DNA of 27,140 nt from Candidatus Zhuqueibacterota bacterium (lineage in GTDB: Bacteria > KSB1 > UBA2214). The stretch spans positions 1 to 27,140 of the forward strand of contig JAKJDB010000001.1 of NCBI GenBank assembly GCA_022706175.1. Direction: 5' to 3'. A model generated the notes under the pieces. That model was not told the origin of the DNA, did not search any database, and saw only the letters and a program-made list of their open reading frames with translations. The position numbers and the translations under genes are program-made. This document shows positions 7,970-15,755 of the stretch, piece after piece; the first letter of the stretch is position 1, and the number at the start of each line of letters is the position of its first letter.

Positions 7970-8955
7970 TGGAAAAAGCCATGAATGGGTACCGGTTTGT
8001 CCTTGTCCCCTCAGCAGAGATCGCCGCAGAGGATGAAACCTTTCGTATTGCGTTGGATCCGCCGGACGCGTCTCTGCGCGCCGGCGTGGCGGCACACGGG
8101 TTGCTGCAGCCGTTGCGGCTGCAGCTGCGCGCCGACGGCCGCTACCGGCTGGTTTCCGGATTCAAGCGTTTTCAGTTGGTGCGCGAACTGGGCTGGGATC
8201 GTGTGCCGGCCCTGGTGGTGAGCGAGCGGCAGAGCGATCTGGATCTTTATACGTCAAGCCTGCAGGAACGTTTGGCTGCCGTAAAACCGTTAAGCCCGCT
8301 CGAGATCGCGGAAGTGCTGGCAAAGTTGCAGGCTGTTTTTTTGCTCTCCGAGGAGAGCGTGGTCCGTGATTTTATGCCGTCCCTGGGGCTCGGAAGAAAC
8401 CGCACCTGGCTTGACCGCTATCTGCCCCTCACCGGGCTGGATGAGCGCAGTAAAAACGAGCTGCTTGCCGATGGATTGTCCTTAGAGGTCGTCTTTGCCC
8501 TTCCCGGTCTGGCCGTTGCAGAGCGTCATCATCTGCTGGATCTGTTCAAGACATTGCGTCTGGGCAAGAATAAACAGAGTGAACTGTATTCGCTGATCCG
8601 CGATGTCTGCCGAATGCAGGGACTATCCGTGGGCGCCTTGCTGCAGCAGCCGGAATTGGCCGAGATCCTGGCCGGCGCGGAGCTCACTAGTACCCAAAAG
8701 GCCGAGCGCTGCAAGGAGGCCCTGATGCGGCTGCGTTATCCCCGCTTCAGCCGCGCCCAGCAGGCTTTTCACGACCTGTTGAAAGAGGCCGGGGTGCCGC
8801 CGACGCTGCGGATTTCACCATCCCCTTTTTTCAACAGCGAGGAGGTTTCGATCGCCTTTTCGTTCAAGAGTGAAAAAGAGTTCCGTCACTGCCTAGGCGT
8901 CCTGCAGCGACTGGACGCAGAGGGTGTGATTGAAAAACTGGTTCAACTGCCATAA
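7957..8955 (+). CDS. ParB/Srx-fold protein paired with SPL-like radical SAM gene
   Basis: A 332-residue protein whose N-terminal ~90 residues resemble the ParB/sulfiredoxin fold: VAAHGLLQPLRLQL, then RYRLVSGFKRFQLVRELGW and VPALVV, in the order of ParB boxes I and II. The usual G-E-R-R of box II reads G-F-K-R here, so CTP hydrolysis as in true ParB is doubtful. Residues ~115-190 resemble the helical region after the fold (LSPLEIAEVLAKLQ, LGLGRNRTWLDRYLPL, with a helix-turn-helix flavour). The C-terminal third is not recognised. No parA lies next to it, and its stop overlaps the next start (TAATG), so it probably works with the radical SAM protein and not in chromosome partition. The ATG at 7957 lies in an inverted repeat without a ribosome site; ATG at 7981, preceded by GGAAAAA, is an equally good start. 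Confidence 0.75.
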   Translation: MKHFLEKAMNGYRFVLVPSAEIAAEDETFRIALDPPDASLRAGVAAHGLLQPLRLQLRADGRYRLVSGFKRFQLVRELGWDRVPALVVSERQSDLDLYTSSLQERLAAVKPLSPLEIAEVLAKLQAVFLLSEESVVRDFMPSLGLGRNRTWLDRYLPLTGLDERSKNELLADGLSLEVVFALPGLAVAERHHLLDLFKTLRLGKNKQSELYSLIRDVCRMQGLSVGALLQQPELAEILAGAELTSTQKAERCKEALMRLRYPRFSRAQQAFHDLLKEAGVPPTLRISPSPFFNSEEVSIAFSFKSEKEFRHCLGVLQRLDAEGVIEKLVQLP

Positions 8956-10046
8956 TGCACTTTCCGTCGCAAAAAAATTTTTCTCCCGACCGTTTGATCA
9001 TCGAGGAGTCGGTCGCCCGGGAGCCGCTGGTGGAGCGTATTCGACAGCGCCTGCCGCAGATCTCCGCCGAGTTCGTTGCCGACATCGAACAGCTTCGAGG
9101 AGACCGCGATCTGGACGACGCCCTATTGCTGGCCCGGCAGCGCGGACCCTTTTTACGCTACTGTCCCGGAACGCCCAGACATATCTGTTGTCTGTATCAG
9201 AATCTGGATGTGGCCGCCGGCTGCGATATGAACTGCACCTACTGCATTCTTCAGGGCTATCTCAACACGCCGGGAAAAACCCTGTACGTCAACAGCGGCG
9301 ATCTGTTCCAGGAGCTGGACCAAGTGCGTTTACAACGGCCGGATCACTTTTTCCGCATCGGCACCGGCGAACTGTCCGACAGCATGACCTTTGATCATCT
9401 GAGCGGATTTTCCGTGGATCTGGTGGACTATTTCAGCCGTTGGCAGAATGCGATCATCGAGCTCAAGTCCAAGAACGTTCATATCGAAAATCTGGCGGCA
9501 CTCCGGCATAACCGGCGGACGGTGGTCTCCTGGTCGGTGAACGCGGAGCCCCTGTGCCGGAGCGAGGAGAGCGGAGCGCCGACGTTGACGGATCGTTTGC
9601 AGGCTGCGGCCGAGGTGCAAGAGATGGGCTACTGGCTGGGCTTTCATTTTGATCCGATGATCTGGTTTGACGGCTGGGAGGATTATTACCGTGAAACAGT
9701 GGCGCGCATTTTTGCCTTCGCCCGGCCGGACAACATCGCCTGGATCAGTCTGGGCGCCCTGCGCTATCCCGCGGCCATGGATGAAGTGATCCGCGAGCGA
9801 CATCCGCACTCCCGCATTGTCCTCGGTGAGCTTTTGCCCGGCCCGGATAAAAAACGGAGGTATTTTAAAACCCTGCGCATCGAACTCTTCCGCCGCATGG
9901 TTGAATGGATCCGCGGCTACGGGTACGATACCGGCATCTATCTCTGCATGGAGAGCGACGAGGTGTGGCGCAAAGCGTTCGGCTGGTCGCCGGGCAGCAG
10001 TGCGGGACTGAAAAAGCTGCTCGACGATCGCGTGCGGGTGCGCTAA
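8955..10046 (+). CDS. Spore-photoproduct-lyase-like radical SAM protein
   Basis: A 363-residue radical SAM protein of the SplB (COG1533) group. Cysteines C90, C94 and C97 in AGCDMNCTYC form the C-x3-C-x2-C site for a [4Fe-4S] cluster that cleaves S-adenosylmethionine. Co-linear similarity to Bacillus SPL continues through YVN.GDLF, the block ending SDSMTFDHL, ELKSKNVHIENL, VVSWSVNAE and GYWLGFHFDPM. The hydrogen-donating cysteine of SPL (Cys141 in B. subtilis) aligns with E139 in GTGELSD, so thymine-dimer repair by the SPL mechanism is unlikely as such. Two extra cysteines (in HICC, about residues 77-78) precede the cluster. Its ATG shares a base with the stop of the ParB-like gene. A role in DNA repair or nucleic-acid modification is inference. 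Confidence 0.85.
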   Translation: MHFPSQKNFSPDRLIIEESVAREPLVERIRQRLPQISAEFVADIEQLRGDRDLDDALLLARQRGPFLRYCPGTPRHICCLYQNLDVAAGCDMNCTYCILQGYLNTPGKTLYVNSGDLFQELDQVRLQRPDHFFRIGTGELSDSMTFDHLSGFSVDLVDYFSRWQNAIIELKSKNVHIENLAALRHNRRTVVSWSVNAEPLCRSEESGAPTLTDRLQAAAEVQEMGYWLGFHFDPMIWFDGWEDYYRETVARIFAFARPDNIAWISLGALRYPAAMDEVIRERHPHSRIVLGELLPGPDKKRRYFKTLRIELFRRMVEWIRGYGYDTGIYLCMESDEVWRKAFGWSPGSSAGLKKLLDDRVRVR

Positions 10047-10091
10047 AAATCCATTAAAACTTTACCGCAGAAATTAAAACGACGAGGACAC

Positions 10092-10712
10092 ATGATCACT
10101 GAAATCATCTCGCAGTATGCAGTTAAAATTCTGGCAACGATGGGGTATTGGGGTGCGGGGCTGTTGATGGCCTTGGAGAGCATGATTGCGCCGGTGCCCA
10201 GTGAGGCGGTTATGCCTTTTGTCGGTTTTCTGGTGGCAGACGGCAAGTGGAGCGTCTGGGCGTCCATGCTGTCCACCTCCCTGGGCTCCATCATCGGTTC
10301 TCTGGTCTCGTATTATCTGGGCTATTACGGCGGCAAACCACTGGTGCTCAAAGTGGGCAAGTATCTGTTGCTGGATCGTCATGATTTGGAGATGACGGAA
10401 AAATTTTTCAACAAGCGCAGCGGCGTCTGGACGCTGTTTATCAGCCGGTTCATTCCGGTGATCCGTCATTTCATCTCCATACCGGCAGGTATCGGCCGGA
10501 TGCCGATCGGATCCTTTGTCGTCGCCACGATCATCGGCGCGACCCTGTGGAACAGTTTTCTGCTTTATCTGGGTCTCAAACTGCGCGAAAACTGGCAGGT
10601 GGTGCAAAAATATTCGCATCAGATCGACATCGGCGTGGTCCTGTTTCTCGTCGCCCTGATGGGCTGGTTCATTTATTCCCGGATGCAAAAACGCAAGGCT
10701 CGGCAGAGTTAG
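10092..10712 (+). CDS. DedA-family inner-membrane protein
   Basis: A 206-residue polytopic membrane protein of the DedA/VTT (SNARE-associated) superfamily; members flip phospholipids or undecaprenyl phosphate. Family features in order: membrane-re-entrant block ALESMIAPVPSEAVMPFVGF near residues 28-47, GSIIGSLVSYYLGYYGGKP, then FFNKRSGVWTLFISRFIPVIRHFISIPAG with the conserved R-x-x-P arginine, and a final span ending in a basic tail RMQKRKARQS. GAGGA precedes the ATG. It follows the SPL-like gene by 45 bases on the same strand and may share its transcript. Its TAG stop overlaps the stop of the convergent beta-barrel gene by four bases. Confidence 0.92.
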   Translation: MITEIISQYAVKILATMGYWGAGLLMALESMIAPVPSEAVMPFVGFLVADGKWSVWASMLSTSLGSIIGSLVSYYLGYYGGKPLVLKVGKYLLLDRHDLEMTEKFFNKRSGVWTLFISRFIPVIRHFISIPAGIGRMPIGSFVVATIIGATLWNSFLLYLGLKLRENWQVVQKYSHQIDIGVVLFLVALMGWFIYSRMQKRKARQS

Positions 10713-11428
10713 AATCGGACCGCAGCGCCGATCTGGATCAGCACCAAGTCCGTCTTGGACTCTTTGACGTCATAGAGGACCTGGCCGTTCACCCGGTGAA
10801 CAGAGCCCTTTTTTAAATAGCGCGCCTGTTCGCCGATCAGATATTTCGCCTGGAAATCCAGCGCCACCGACAGCGGGTGATACTCTTGACCTTCGCGCGG
10901 CGTGGCGGTATAGACGTCCCACTGCAGGCCGCCGCCGGCGCCATAATTGAAAGCGGTGTCGTCGAAATCCACTTTGCTGGCGATCCGGTCGTTCTCATAC
11001 CAGTCATCCGCGTTCTCTATCCTGGTCTCCGTATACAGATAATTCAAACCCGCGACCCCCTCCACATAGGGCCGTATCCGGCCGGTGGGATTCTGCAGAC
11101 GCAACACGAGTTGGGCCAGAAGCATGGAATTGTCGGTGCTCACCTTTATGGTGAAATCCGGGAACTCGCTGCTGAGCGGCTGGCGGCGCGACTCCATGCC
11201 ATAGATCAGAAACCCCGCGCTCACGCCGATGCTAAAGAGGCTGCGGGACGGTGAATAAAAAAATTCGCCGGTGAGCCCAAAGCCGTCGTTGCCCGTGTTC
11301 TCTTTGAACTCGCCCTGCAACAGGCCTGAGGCCAGATGCAGGCTCCCCTGAAAGCGCGGCTGGCTGCCGGCGGCCGTGGCCAGGGCCACAACGAGGAGGA
11401 CGAAGAACTTGTGCATGTGGGGATTCAT
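10709..11428 (-). CDS. Outer-membrane beta-barrel protein
   Basis: A 239-residue protein with a signal peptide (residues 1-~22, hydrophobic FFVLLVVALATAAG) and alternating hydrophobic/polar strands typical of a small (eight-stranded or so) beta-barrel. It ends in GAAVRF; a terminal phenylalanine is the usual BAM recognition signal. Strand-like segments include FSIGVSAGFLIYG, LLAQLVLRLQN, PYVEGVAGLNYLYT and AGGGLQWDVY. No specific substrate or function can be read. It starts 14 bases after the methionine-synthase-activation-like gene, with AGGAG seven bases before ATG, so it is the last gene of the yciH-GH106 unit. It supports a Gram-negative envelope. Confidence 0.8.
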   Translation of the reverse strand: MNPHMHKFFVLLVVALATAAGSQPRFQGSLHLASGLLQGEFKENTGNDGFGLTGEFFYSPSRSLFSIGVSAGFLIYGMESRRQPLSSEFPDFTIKVSTDNSMLLAQLVLRLQNPTGRIRPYVEGVAGLNYLYTETRIENADDWYENDRIASKVDFDDTAFNYGAGGGLQWDVYTATPREGQEYHPLSVALDFQAKYLIGEQARYLKKGSVHRVNGQVLYDVKESKTDLVLIQIGAAVRF

Positions 11429-11442
11429 AGCTACTCTCCTGG

Positions 11443-12156
11443 TTAACGGTTATCACTCCGATGCGCGGTCACTCTATCTTTATACAAGGAATGCCAAAGC
11501 TGCGGATCATAAGCGGCTCTGCGCGACGGGCAGTCGCTTCGATGGCACAGCCGGCATGACTGAAAATCGATGGTGGTGGGGAACAGGATGCCGGAAACGG
11601 ATTTGTTCGGAATCATCAGACAAGAGTCGGTCAGGATTACGCCGATGTGCTCGCGCACATCTCCCAACAGCTTGAACAATCTGGTCTGCTGCTCAATGGG
11701 CCAGATTTCGGCGTCGCCGGAACCCGGGCTCATGGAGGAGGAGCGGCGCCATCCTGCTTCTTTTTTCAAATGTGTTTGCATTTCGTTCAGCGCGCTCTCC
11801 AGTGCCGCGGCTTTGATGTGATCCCAAAGGAAATCTTCCAGCGGGTCGCCGTTGGAAACACGGACCTGATCCAACTCGATCCCGCAGGTGGCGACGAAAA
11901 CAAAGCCCCTTTCAACGGCTTTCATGTTTTCCGCCAGCGCGCGGCTGTGGAAGGTGATGCCCTCAAAGGTGATCGCATCCGGTTGCCGCTCCTGCACGAA
12001 AACCTGTTTGTACAGGGCCTTGGGCCTGCCGTGCGTTTGCGCCAATTGAACCAATCCGGTGATCACCTGTGGATCCAACACACCCTCCGGCAGATGGGCT
12101 TTTTTCATCAAGCGGGCGGTGTTCAAAGTAAACGGTATGGAGGTCAGCAGGGTCAT
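11443..12156 (-). CDS. Methionine-synthase activation-domain-like protein
   Basis: A 237-residue stand-alone relative of the C-terminal, S-adenosylmethionine-binding activation domain of B12-dependent methionine synthase (MetH). The match is clearest at LTDSCLMIPNKSVSGILF (175-192), which parallels the MetH segment around M-x-P-x-x-S-V-S-G. An upstream SPGSGDAEIWPIEQQTRLF block (143-161) is typical of stand-alone members. A cysteine cluster C201, C204 and C209 in CRLCHRSDCPSRR is a possible Fe-S or metal site found in stand-alone versions near corrinoid methyltransferases. Such proteins are thought to re-methylate or reactivate a corrinoid partner. Its ATG overlaps the GH106 stop (ATGA, 12153-12156), so it is translated with that enzyme. 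No corrinoid protein or MetH lies in the window. Confidence 0.75.
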   Translation of the reverse strand: MTLLTSIPFTLNTARLMKKAHLPEGVLDPQVITGLVQLAQTHGRPKALYKQVFVQERQPDAITFEGITFHSRALAENMKAVERGFVFVATCGIELDQVRVSNGDPLEDFLWDHIKAAALESALNEMQTHLKKEAGWRRSSSMSPGSGDAEIWPIEQQTRLFKLLGDVREHIGVILTDSCLMIPNKSVSGILFPTTIDFQSCRLCHRSDCPSRRAAYDPQLWHSLYKDRVTAHRSDNR

Positions 12157-15071
12157 GGTTTTTCCTCAGACAGCCACAAAGTGACAGGTCCCAACAGCCC
12201 GGAGGGAAGCAAGGGCGTATCCGCTGCAAAGGGCTTGTAAGTGGACCAGGTGATCTGCTCTTCCGCCGGCAGCGCAGCATCGCCGATAAGACGGTTGGGC
12301 CAGAGATTAGCGACTGTGATCTCCAGTTCGTTGTTTTTCGCCTGCACGGCGGCGCTGATCTCGACGCGATAGGGTTTTTTCCATACAACGCCCAACTCGT
12401 TTCCGTTCAAACGCACAGCGGCCATCTCTCTCACTTGCCCGAGATCCAGCCAAAGCCGGCCACGTTTCATGGACGCCAGGTCAAAGCGTATGGCATAGGT
12501 GGCCATGCCGGAATAGTAGCGGATGGCCCGATCCTCATGCGTGCTCCAGTCCTGTAATACGTCGAAAACGACTGGATGTTTCGGTCCGCCGAGGCGTGCA
12601 TCAAACGTCACCTGCCATGGTCCTTCGACCGGTTGAGCAACCTGTGGTTCCGTGAACGAGGCGGTGACAGGTCGGGGCGCGGCTTTCGTAAAAACGACAA
12701 AGAGCGATCCGTGTGGTTCCAATGCCACCTCGATTTCCGTGCAGCCCTTTTTTTCACTGAACGCCACCGCCTCATTCGTTGTGCCGGTCAGTGGATTCCA
12801 CAATCCCGGGCGGAGTCCGTTGACGCGAAAACGGCAGACGCCCTTGATGGCCCGATCCTCGCTGTTGGCGACGAAATAGAGTTCACTTTTATTCAGGCGG
12901 CGATGTGTGTAACGAAAAGGGGCGTCGGTGCTGAAATCCGGCGGCCAATTCATTTGGTCGAAAAGGGATGCCAACGTCGGCAAATCAGGATAGGTTTCGC
13001 CGGCCGGCAGCGGCGACCAGATCAGGCGTCCCTTGCCCAGCCTGCGCTCTCCGGCACTCGCTTCAGAGCCCCACAGCTCGTTGACCAGCTTCTGCACCTG
13101 CTGATCGCATTCCGGATAATTGGTCAGCGACGGGGAGGTTTTCGGTGGATGGCCAAAGACCACGGCGCCGTCGTAAATCAGCGTGCGAATTTTCTGCAAC
13201 AGCTGCGGCGTCATCGTCGTGCTCTGGGGCAGGACCAGCAGTCGATACGATGCGCCGCCATCCAACTGAAGACGGCCTTTTTTAATCTGAGCATGGTTCA
13301 ACAGAATCTCCGCTGCACAGCCGTCAAAGTTATAGCCCGGGCGGTCCGGCAGGCCGCCGTGTTGCGGCAACGGCATCGGCCGAAACACATAGGGCGCACC
13401 CTCGGGAGTCAGCAGACAGATATCCGCCACAGCGACGCCCTGTTGCAGAAGATATTGACAGCGCGCCAGGTAGGTGTGAAATCCGCTGATGAGCGGCCAC
13501 CAGGTCTGCGTACGTTCCCAGTGGACGCCATAGGGCCCCATGGTCATGCCGGGCACGCGGTCCAGCCAGGGTTGATGGGCATAGCGATGAAACGCCAACC
13601 GGTTGATGCCGGTGCAAAACGCCCAGTCGGCCTGCGCTTTCATGACTCCGGGGTGCAGTTTCCAAGCTTCGTTATGATCAGATGTGAACGCCTCGGCTGC
13701 GACGATGGGACGACCCTGAGTGTGGGCGATGGAGGTTGCTTCAAAACAGCTATAGTCGGTATTGAACCCATACCCCCTGGCCCAGAATTCGCACATGGGC
13801 ACATCCGCGATTGCGCCGAGGCTCAGGTCTGCGGTTGGGTTCATGTCATAGGGCTCGATGGAGAGCCCGAAACCGTTTTTATGCGCCAGCTCTTTGAGAT
13901 AACCGGCGTGATTTTCCAATAGCAGCTCCTGTGCGGTTTGGCGCAGGTCCCAGAGAAACCGCTCGCTGAGCTCGGTGGCGCCGACGATGCGACCGGTCAG
14001 GACCGGAAAATAGAGCAGCGGATCATAGCCGCGCCGTTGTTGGAACTCGGAACGAAATTCGTTGGTCCAATTCTGCGATCCCATCTCCCAGCTGTCGATA
14101 TGGAGCATGGTCCACCCGGCGGTGCGAGGCTGCGGCCGAGGACCGATCTCCTGCAGCAGTAGACCGATATAGGCGTTCCAGTGAACATCGAAGGCCGTGC
14201 GGCTGAACTTGTCGCACTCTAAGCCAAAGCCCGGCCGCGGCGCCGGACGGGTGTTGGCGCCGGTGCTGGTGGCGCCGAACCGCAGGATGGTCCATCGGCC
14301 TTCCGGGACCTGCCAGTTCAGTTGTCCATTCGCAGAGAGCCGGCCGGTCAGATCGACGATCTTTTGCGGATCGATGGTTGCGCCAGGAGGCAACGAAGGA
14401 TAATGGGCTGCCAGGGGAAGCGCGGGTTTGACATCGGGCGCAGAAGAATAGGGCGCACGAACGTAAAGCGCTTTTTCTTTAAGATCGGCGATGCGATGAT
14501 CTTCTTCAAGCGCTGGAAAGGCCAGCACCGCGACATCCCGGTAATAGTCGCGATAGATGGTTTTCATCTCATCGGTCCAGTCGCCGTCGCCGAAAAACGG
14601 CGGATAGGGTTTCGGCTGACGCAGAGCCGCGTTGAAAAGCCGGCCGCCGGTGATCGTGGTGTCGCTGGCGACAAGATGTTGCATGGATTGTTCGCCGTTG
14701 ATCCAGGGTCCACCGCTGCCCGTCCAGCCCGGGCCGCTGTTCAGAGTGATCTGCAGCCCCAGACGCTCGGCTTCCTCAACCGCATGCTTGAACAGGGCCC
14801 GCCAGGGCGCGCTCATAAATTTTACCGGCCCGCGCGGTACGCCCACATCCACCTCCATGGACAGGACACCGCCGATACCCGCCTGCGCCATGGCTTCGAA
14901 ATCAGCGGTGATGCCCTCTTTGGATAGATTGCCGTCCATCCAAAACCAGTAAACCCAGGGTCTGGCAAAGGCCGGCGGCTGACGAAAGGCTGCTTCATCC
15001 AGCTGCGCCCATGAGGAAAAGGGGATACAGAACAGAACTCCGATGAGAAAAAAATAACATCGTGATTTCAT
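12153..15071 (-). CDS. Secreted GH106 alpha-L-rhamnosidase-like enzyme
   Basis: A 972-residue secreted glycoside hydrolase, with signal peptide 1-22 (cleavage SSWA|Q). It opens with the GH106 signature ARPWVYWFWMDGNLSKEGI, MAQAGIGGVL and a GWTGSGGPWI block. The catalytic (alpha/beta)8 barrel includes IDSWEMGSQNWTNEF with E329 and AAEAFTSDHNEAW with E460; both glutamates are candidates for catalysis or calcium binding, which I cannot assign further. FCTGINRLAFHRYAHQPW is also characteristic. The C-terminal ~150 residues look like a galactose-binding-type beta-sandwich (LDLGQVREMAAVRLNGNELG). The family releases terminal L-rhamnose from pectin RG-II, gums or bacterial glycans. AAGGAG precedes the ATG. 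It is 70 bases downstream of yciH and coupled to the next gene. Confidence 0.88.
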   Translation of the reverse strand: MKSRCYFFLIGVLFCIPFSSWAQLDEAAFRQPPAFARPWVYWFWMDGNLSKEGITADFEAMAQAGIGGVLSMEVDVGVPRGPVKFMSAPWRALFKHAVEEAERLGLQITLNSGPGWTGSGGPWINGEQSMQHLVASDTTITGGRLFNAALRQPKPYPPFFGDGDWTDEMKTIYRDYYRDVAVLAFPALEEDHRIADLKEKALYVRAPYSSAPDVKPALPLAAHYPSLPPGATIDPQKIVDLTGRLSANGQLNWQVPEGRWTILRFGATSTGANTRPAPRPGFGLECDKFSRTAFDVHWNAYIGLLLQEIGPRPQPRTAGWTMLHIDSWEMGSQNWTNEFRSEFQQRRGYDPLLYFPVLTGRIVGATELSERFLWDLRQTAQELLLENHAGYLKELAHKNGFGLSIEPYDMNPTADLSLGAIADVPMCEFWARGYGFNTDYSCFEATSIAHTQGRPIVAAEAFTSDHNEAWKLHPGVMKAQADWAFCTGINRLAFHRYAHQPWLDRVPGMTMGPYGVHWERTQTWWPLISGFHTYLARCQYLLQQGVAVADICLLTPEGAPYVFRPMPLPQHGGLPDRPGYNFDGCAAEILLNHAQIKKGRLQLDGGASYRLLVLPQSTTMTPQLLQKIRTLIYDGAVVFGHPPKTSPSLTNYPECDQQVQKLVNELWGSEASAGERRLGKGRLIWSPLPAGETYPDLPTLASLFDQMNWPPDFSTDAPFRYTHRRLNKSELYFVANSEDRAIKGVCRFRVNGLRPGLWNPLTGTTNEAVAFSEKKGCTEIEVALEPHGSLFVVFTKAAPRPVTASFTEPQVAQPVEGPWQVTFDARLGGPKHPVVFDVLQDWSTHEDRAIRYYSGMATYAIRFDLASMKRGRLWLDLGQVREMAAVRLNGNELGVVWKKPYRVEISAAVQAKNNELEITVANLWPNRLIGDAALPAEEQITWSTYKPFAADTPLLPSGLLGPVTLWLSEEKP

Positions 15072-15141
15072 ATTAAATCTCCTTGACCGCCGGTCTGCGT
15101 TATTTTAGAAAGCGACGGTGGCTGGCTGACTTCGGGGATTC

Positions 15142-15495
15142 TCATCCTCCGACGAGTTTGGTTTTATAGTTCATCTCTGCAAGCATGTGAACGATTTTGC
15201 CGCGATGATCTCCTTGAATTTCAATGCACCCTTCCCGGACCGTGCCGCCGGCGCCAAGCCGGTTTTTCAGCGTCCGGCACAGCTCCTGGGATTGATGCCA
15301 GTTTGCAGGGAGACCTTCGATCAGAGTGACGGATTTGCCCTTTCGTCCCTTGCGATCCAACCTGATGCGCAAAAGCGGCGATGACAGGGTAGCTGAATGG
15401 TTCGGCCGGCAGGTGCACGGGGTCTCACCGCAGCGCGGACAAACCGGTTCTTTCTTCAGAGTCGAGTAAACGGTTACAGAGTGTTTTGTGGTCAT
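15142..15495 (-). CDS. YciH/SUI1 (eIF1-like) translation factor
   Basis: A 117-residue bacterial homologue of eukaryotic initiation factor eIF1/SUI1; such proteins bind the small ribosomal subunit and may check initiation accuracy. Conserved elements: VYST near the start (residues 9-12), GRKGKSVTLIEGL in the first strand, and LGAGGTVREGCIEIQGDHR leading to a terminal KLVGG. Between VYST and the fold lies a small cysteine cluster C19-x2-C22-x4-C27-x-C29, a likely zinc knuckle, common in some bacterial SUI1 proteins. No convincing ribosome site precedes the ATG. It is the first gene of the minus-strand run with GH106, an unexplained pairing. Confidence 0.9.
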   Translation of the reverse strand: MTTKHSVTVYSTLKKEPVCPRCGETPCTCRPNHSATLSSPLLRIRLDRKGRKGKSVTLIEGLPANWHQSQELCRTLKNRLGAGGTVREGCIEIQGDHRGKIVHMLAEMNYKTKLVGG

Positions 15496-15755
15496 AGTAG
15501 GATTAAGATCTAAGAATCGGGTGAGAAAGAAAAATCACATTTTAGAATCCGGCCGACGACCAGGCATTCGAATTCATCGCCGGCACAATAACTAGATGAT
15601 AAAATTAAAGTAAAACAAAATCACCTTAAAAGCAAAATATTTCTTTTTCCAGCACATCGAGCCGCAGGAGAAGCCTTTTCATCATTTTATTTTGAATTTT
15701 GTGGAAAAATGAATAAACTGTATTTAAAAGTGGCCGTGTGTATAAGGAGGGTTGC
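15496..15755. other. AT-rich divergent intergenic region, 260 bases
   Basis: Separates yciH (-) from the metallopeptidase gene (+). It is clearly richer in A/T than the coding sequence and holds no convincing reading frame. A weak plus-strand promoter candidate is TTGAAT (15692-15697), 16 bases, TAAACT (15714-15719). No clear minus-strand promoter for yciH was found. Confidence 0.5.
15744..15750 (+). promoter_or_regulatory. Consensus Shine-Dalgarno of metallopeptidase gene
   Basis: AAGGAGG five bases upstream of ATG at 15756. It fixes that codon as the start in preference to the in-frame GTG at 15738, which would put the ribosome site inside the coding sequence. Confidence 0.85.

Noticed and set aside
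7957..8955. A ParB partition locus or replication origin.
   Set aside because: No parA, no parS-like 16-base palindrome noticed, and the ParB box II motif is altered.
8955..10046. Evidence that the organism forms spores, from the SPL-like gene.
   Set aside because: SPL-like radical SAM proteins occur in non-sporulating bacteria, the hydrogen-donor cysteine is missing, and no sporulation gene is in the window.
12576..13922. A 448-codon open frame on the plus strand opposite the GH106 gene.
   Set aside because: Same pattern as other antisense shadows; rich in R, Q, H and A without domain-like patterns.
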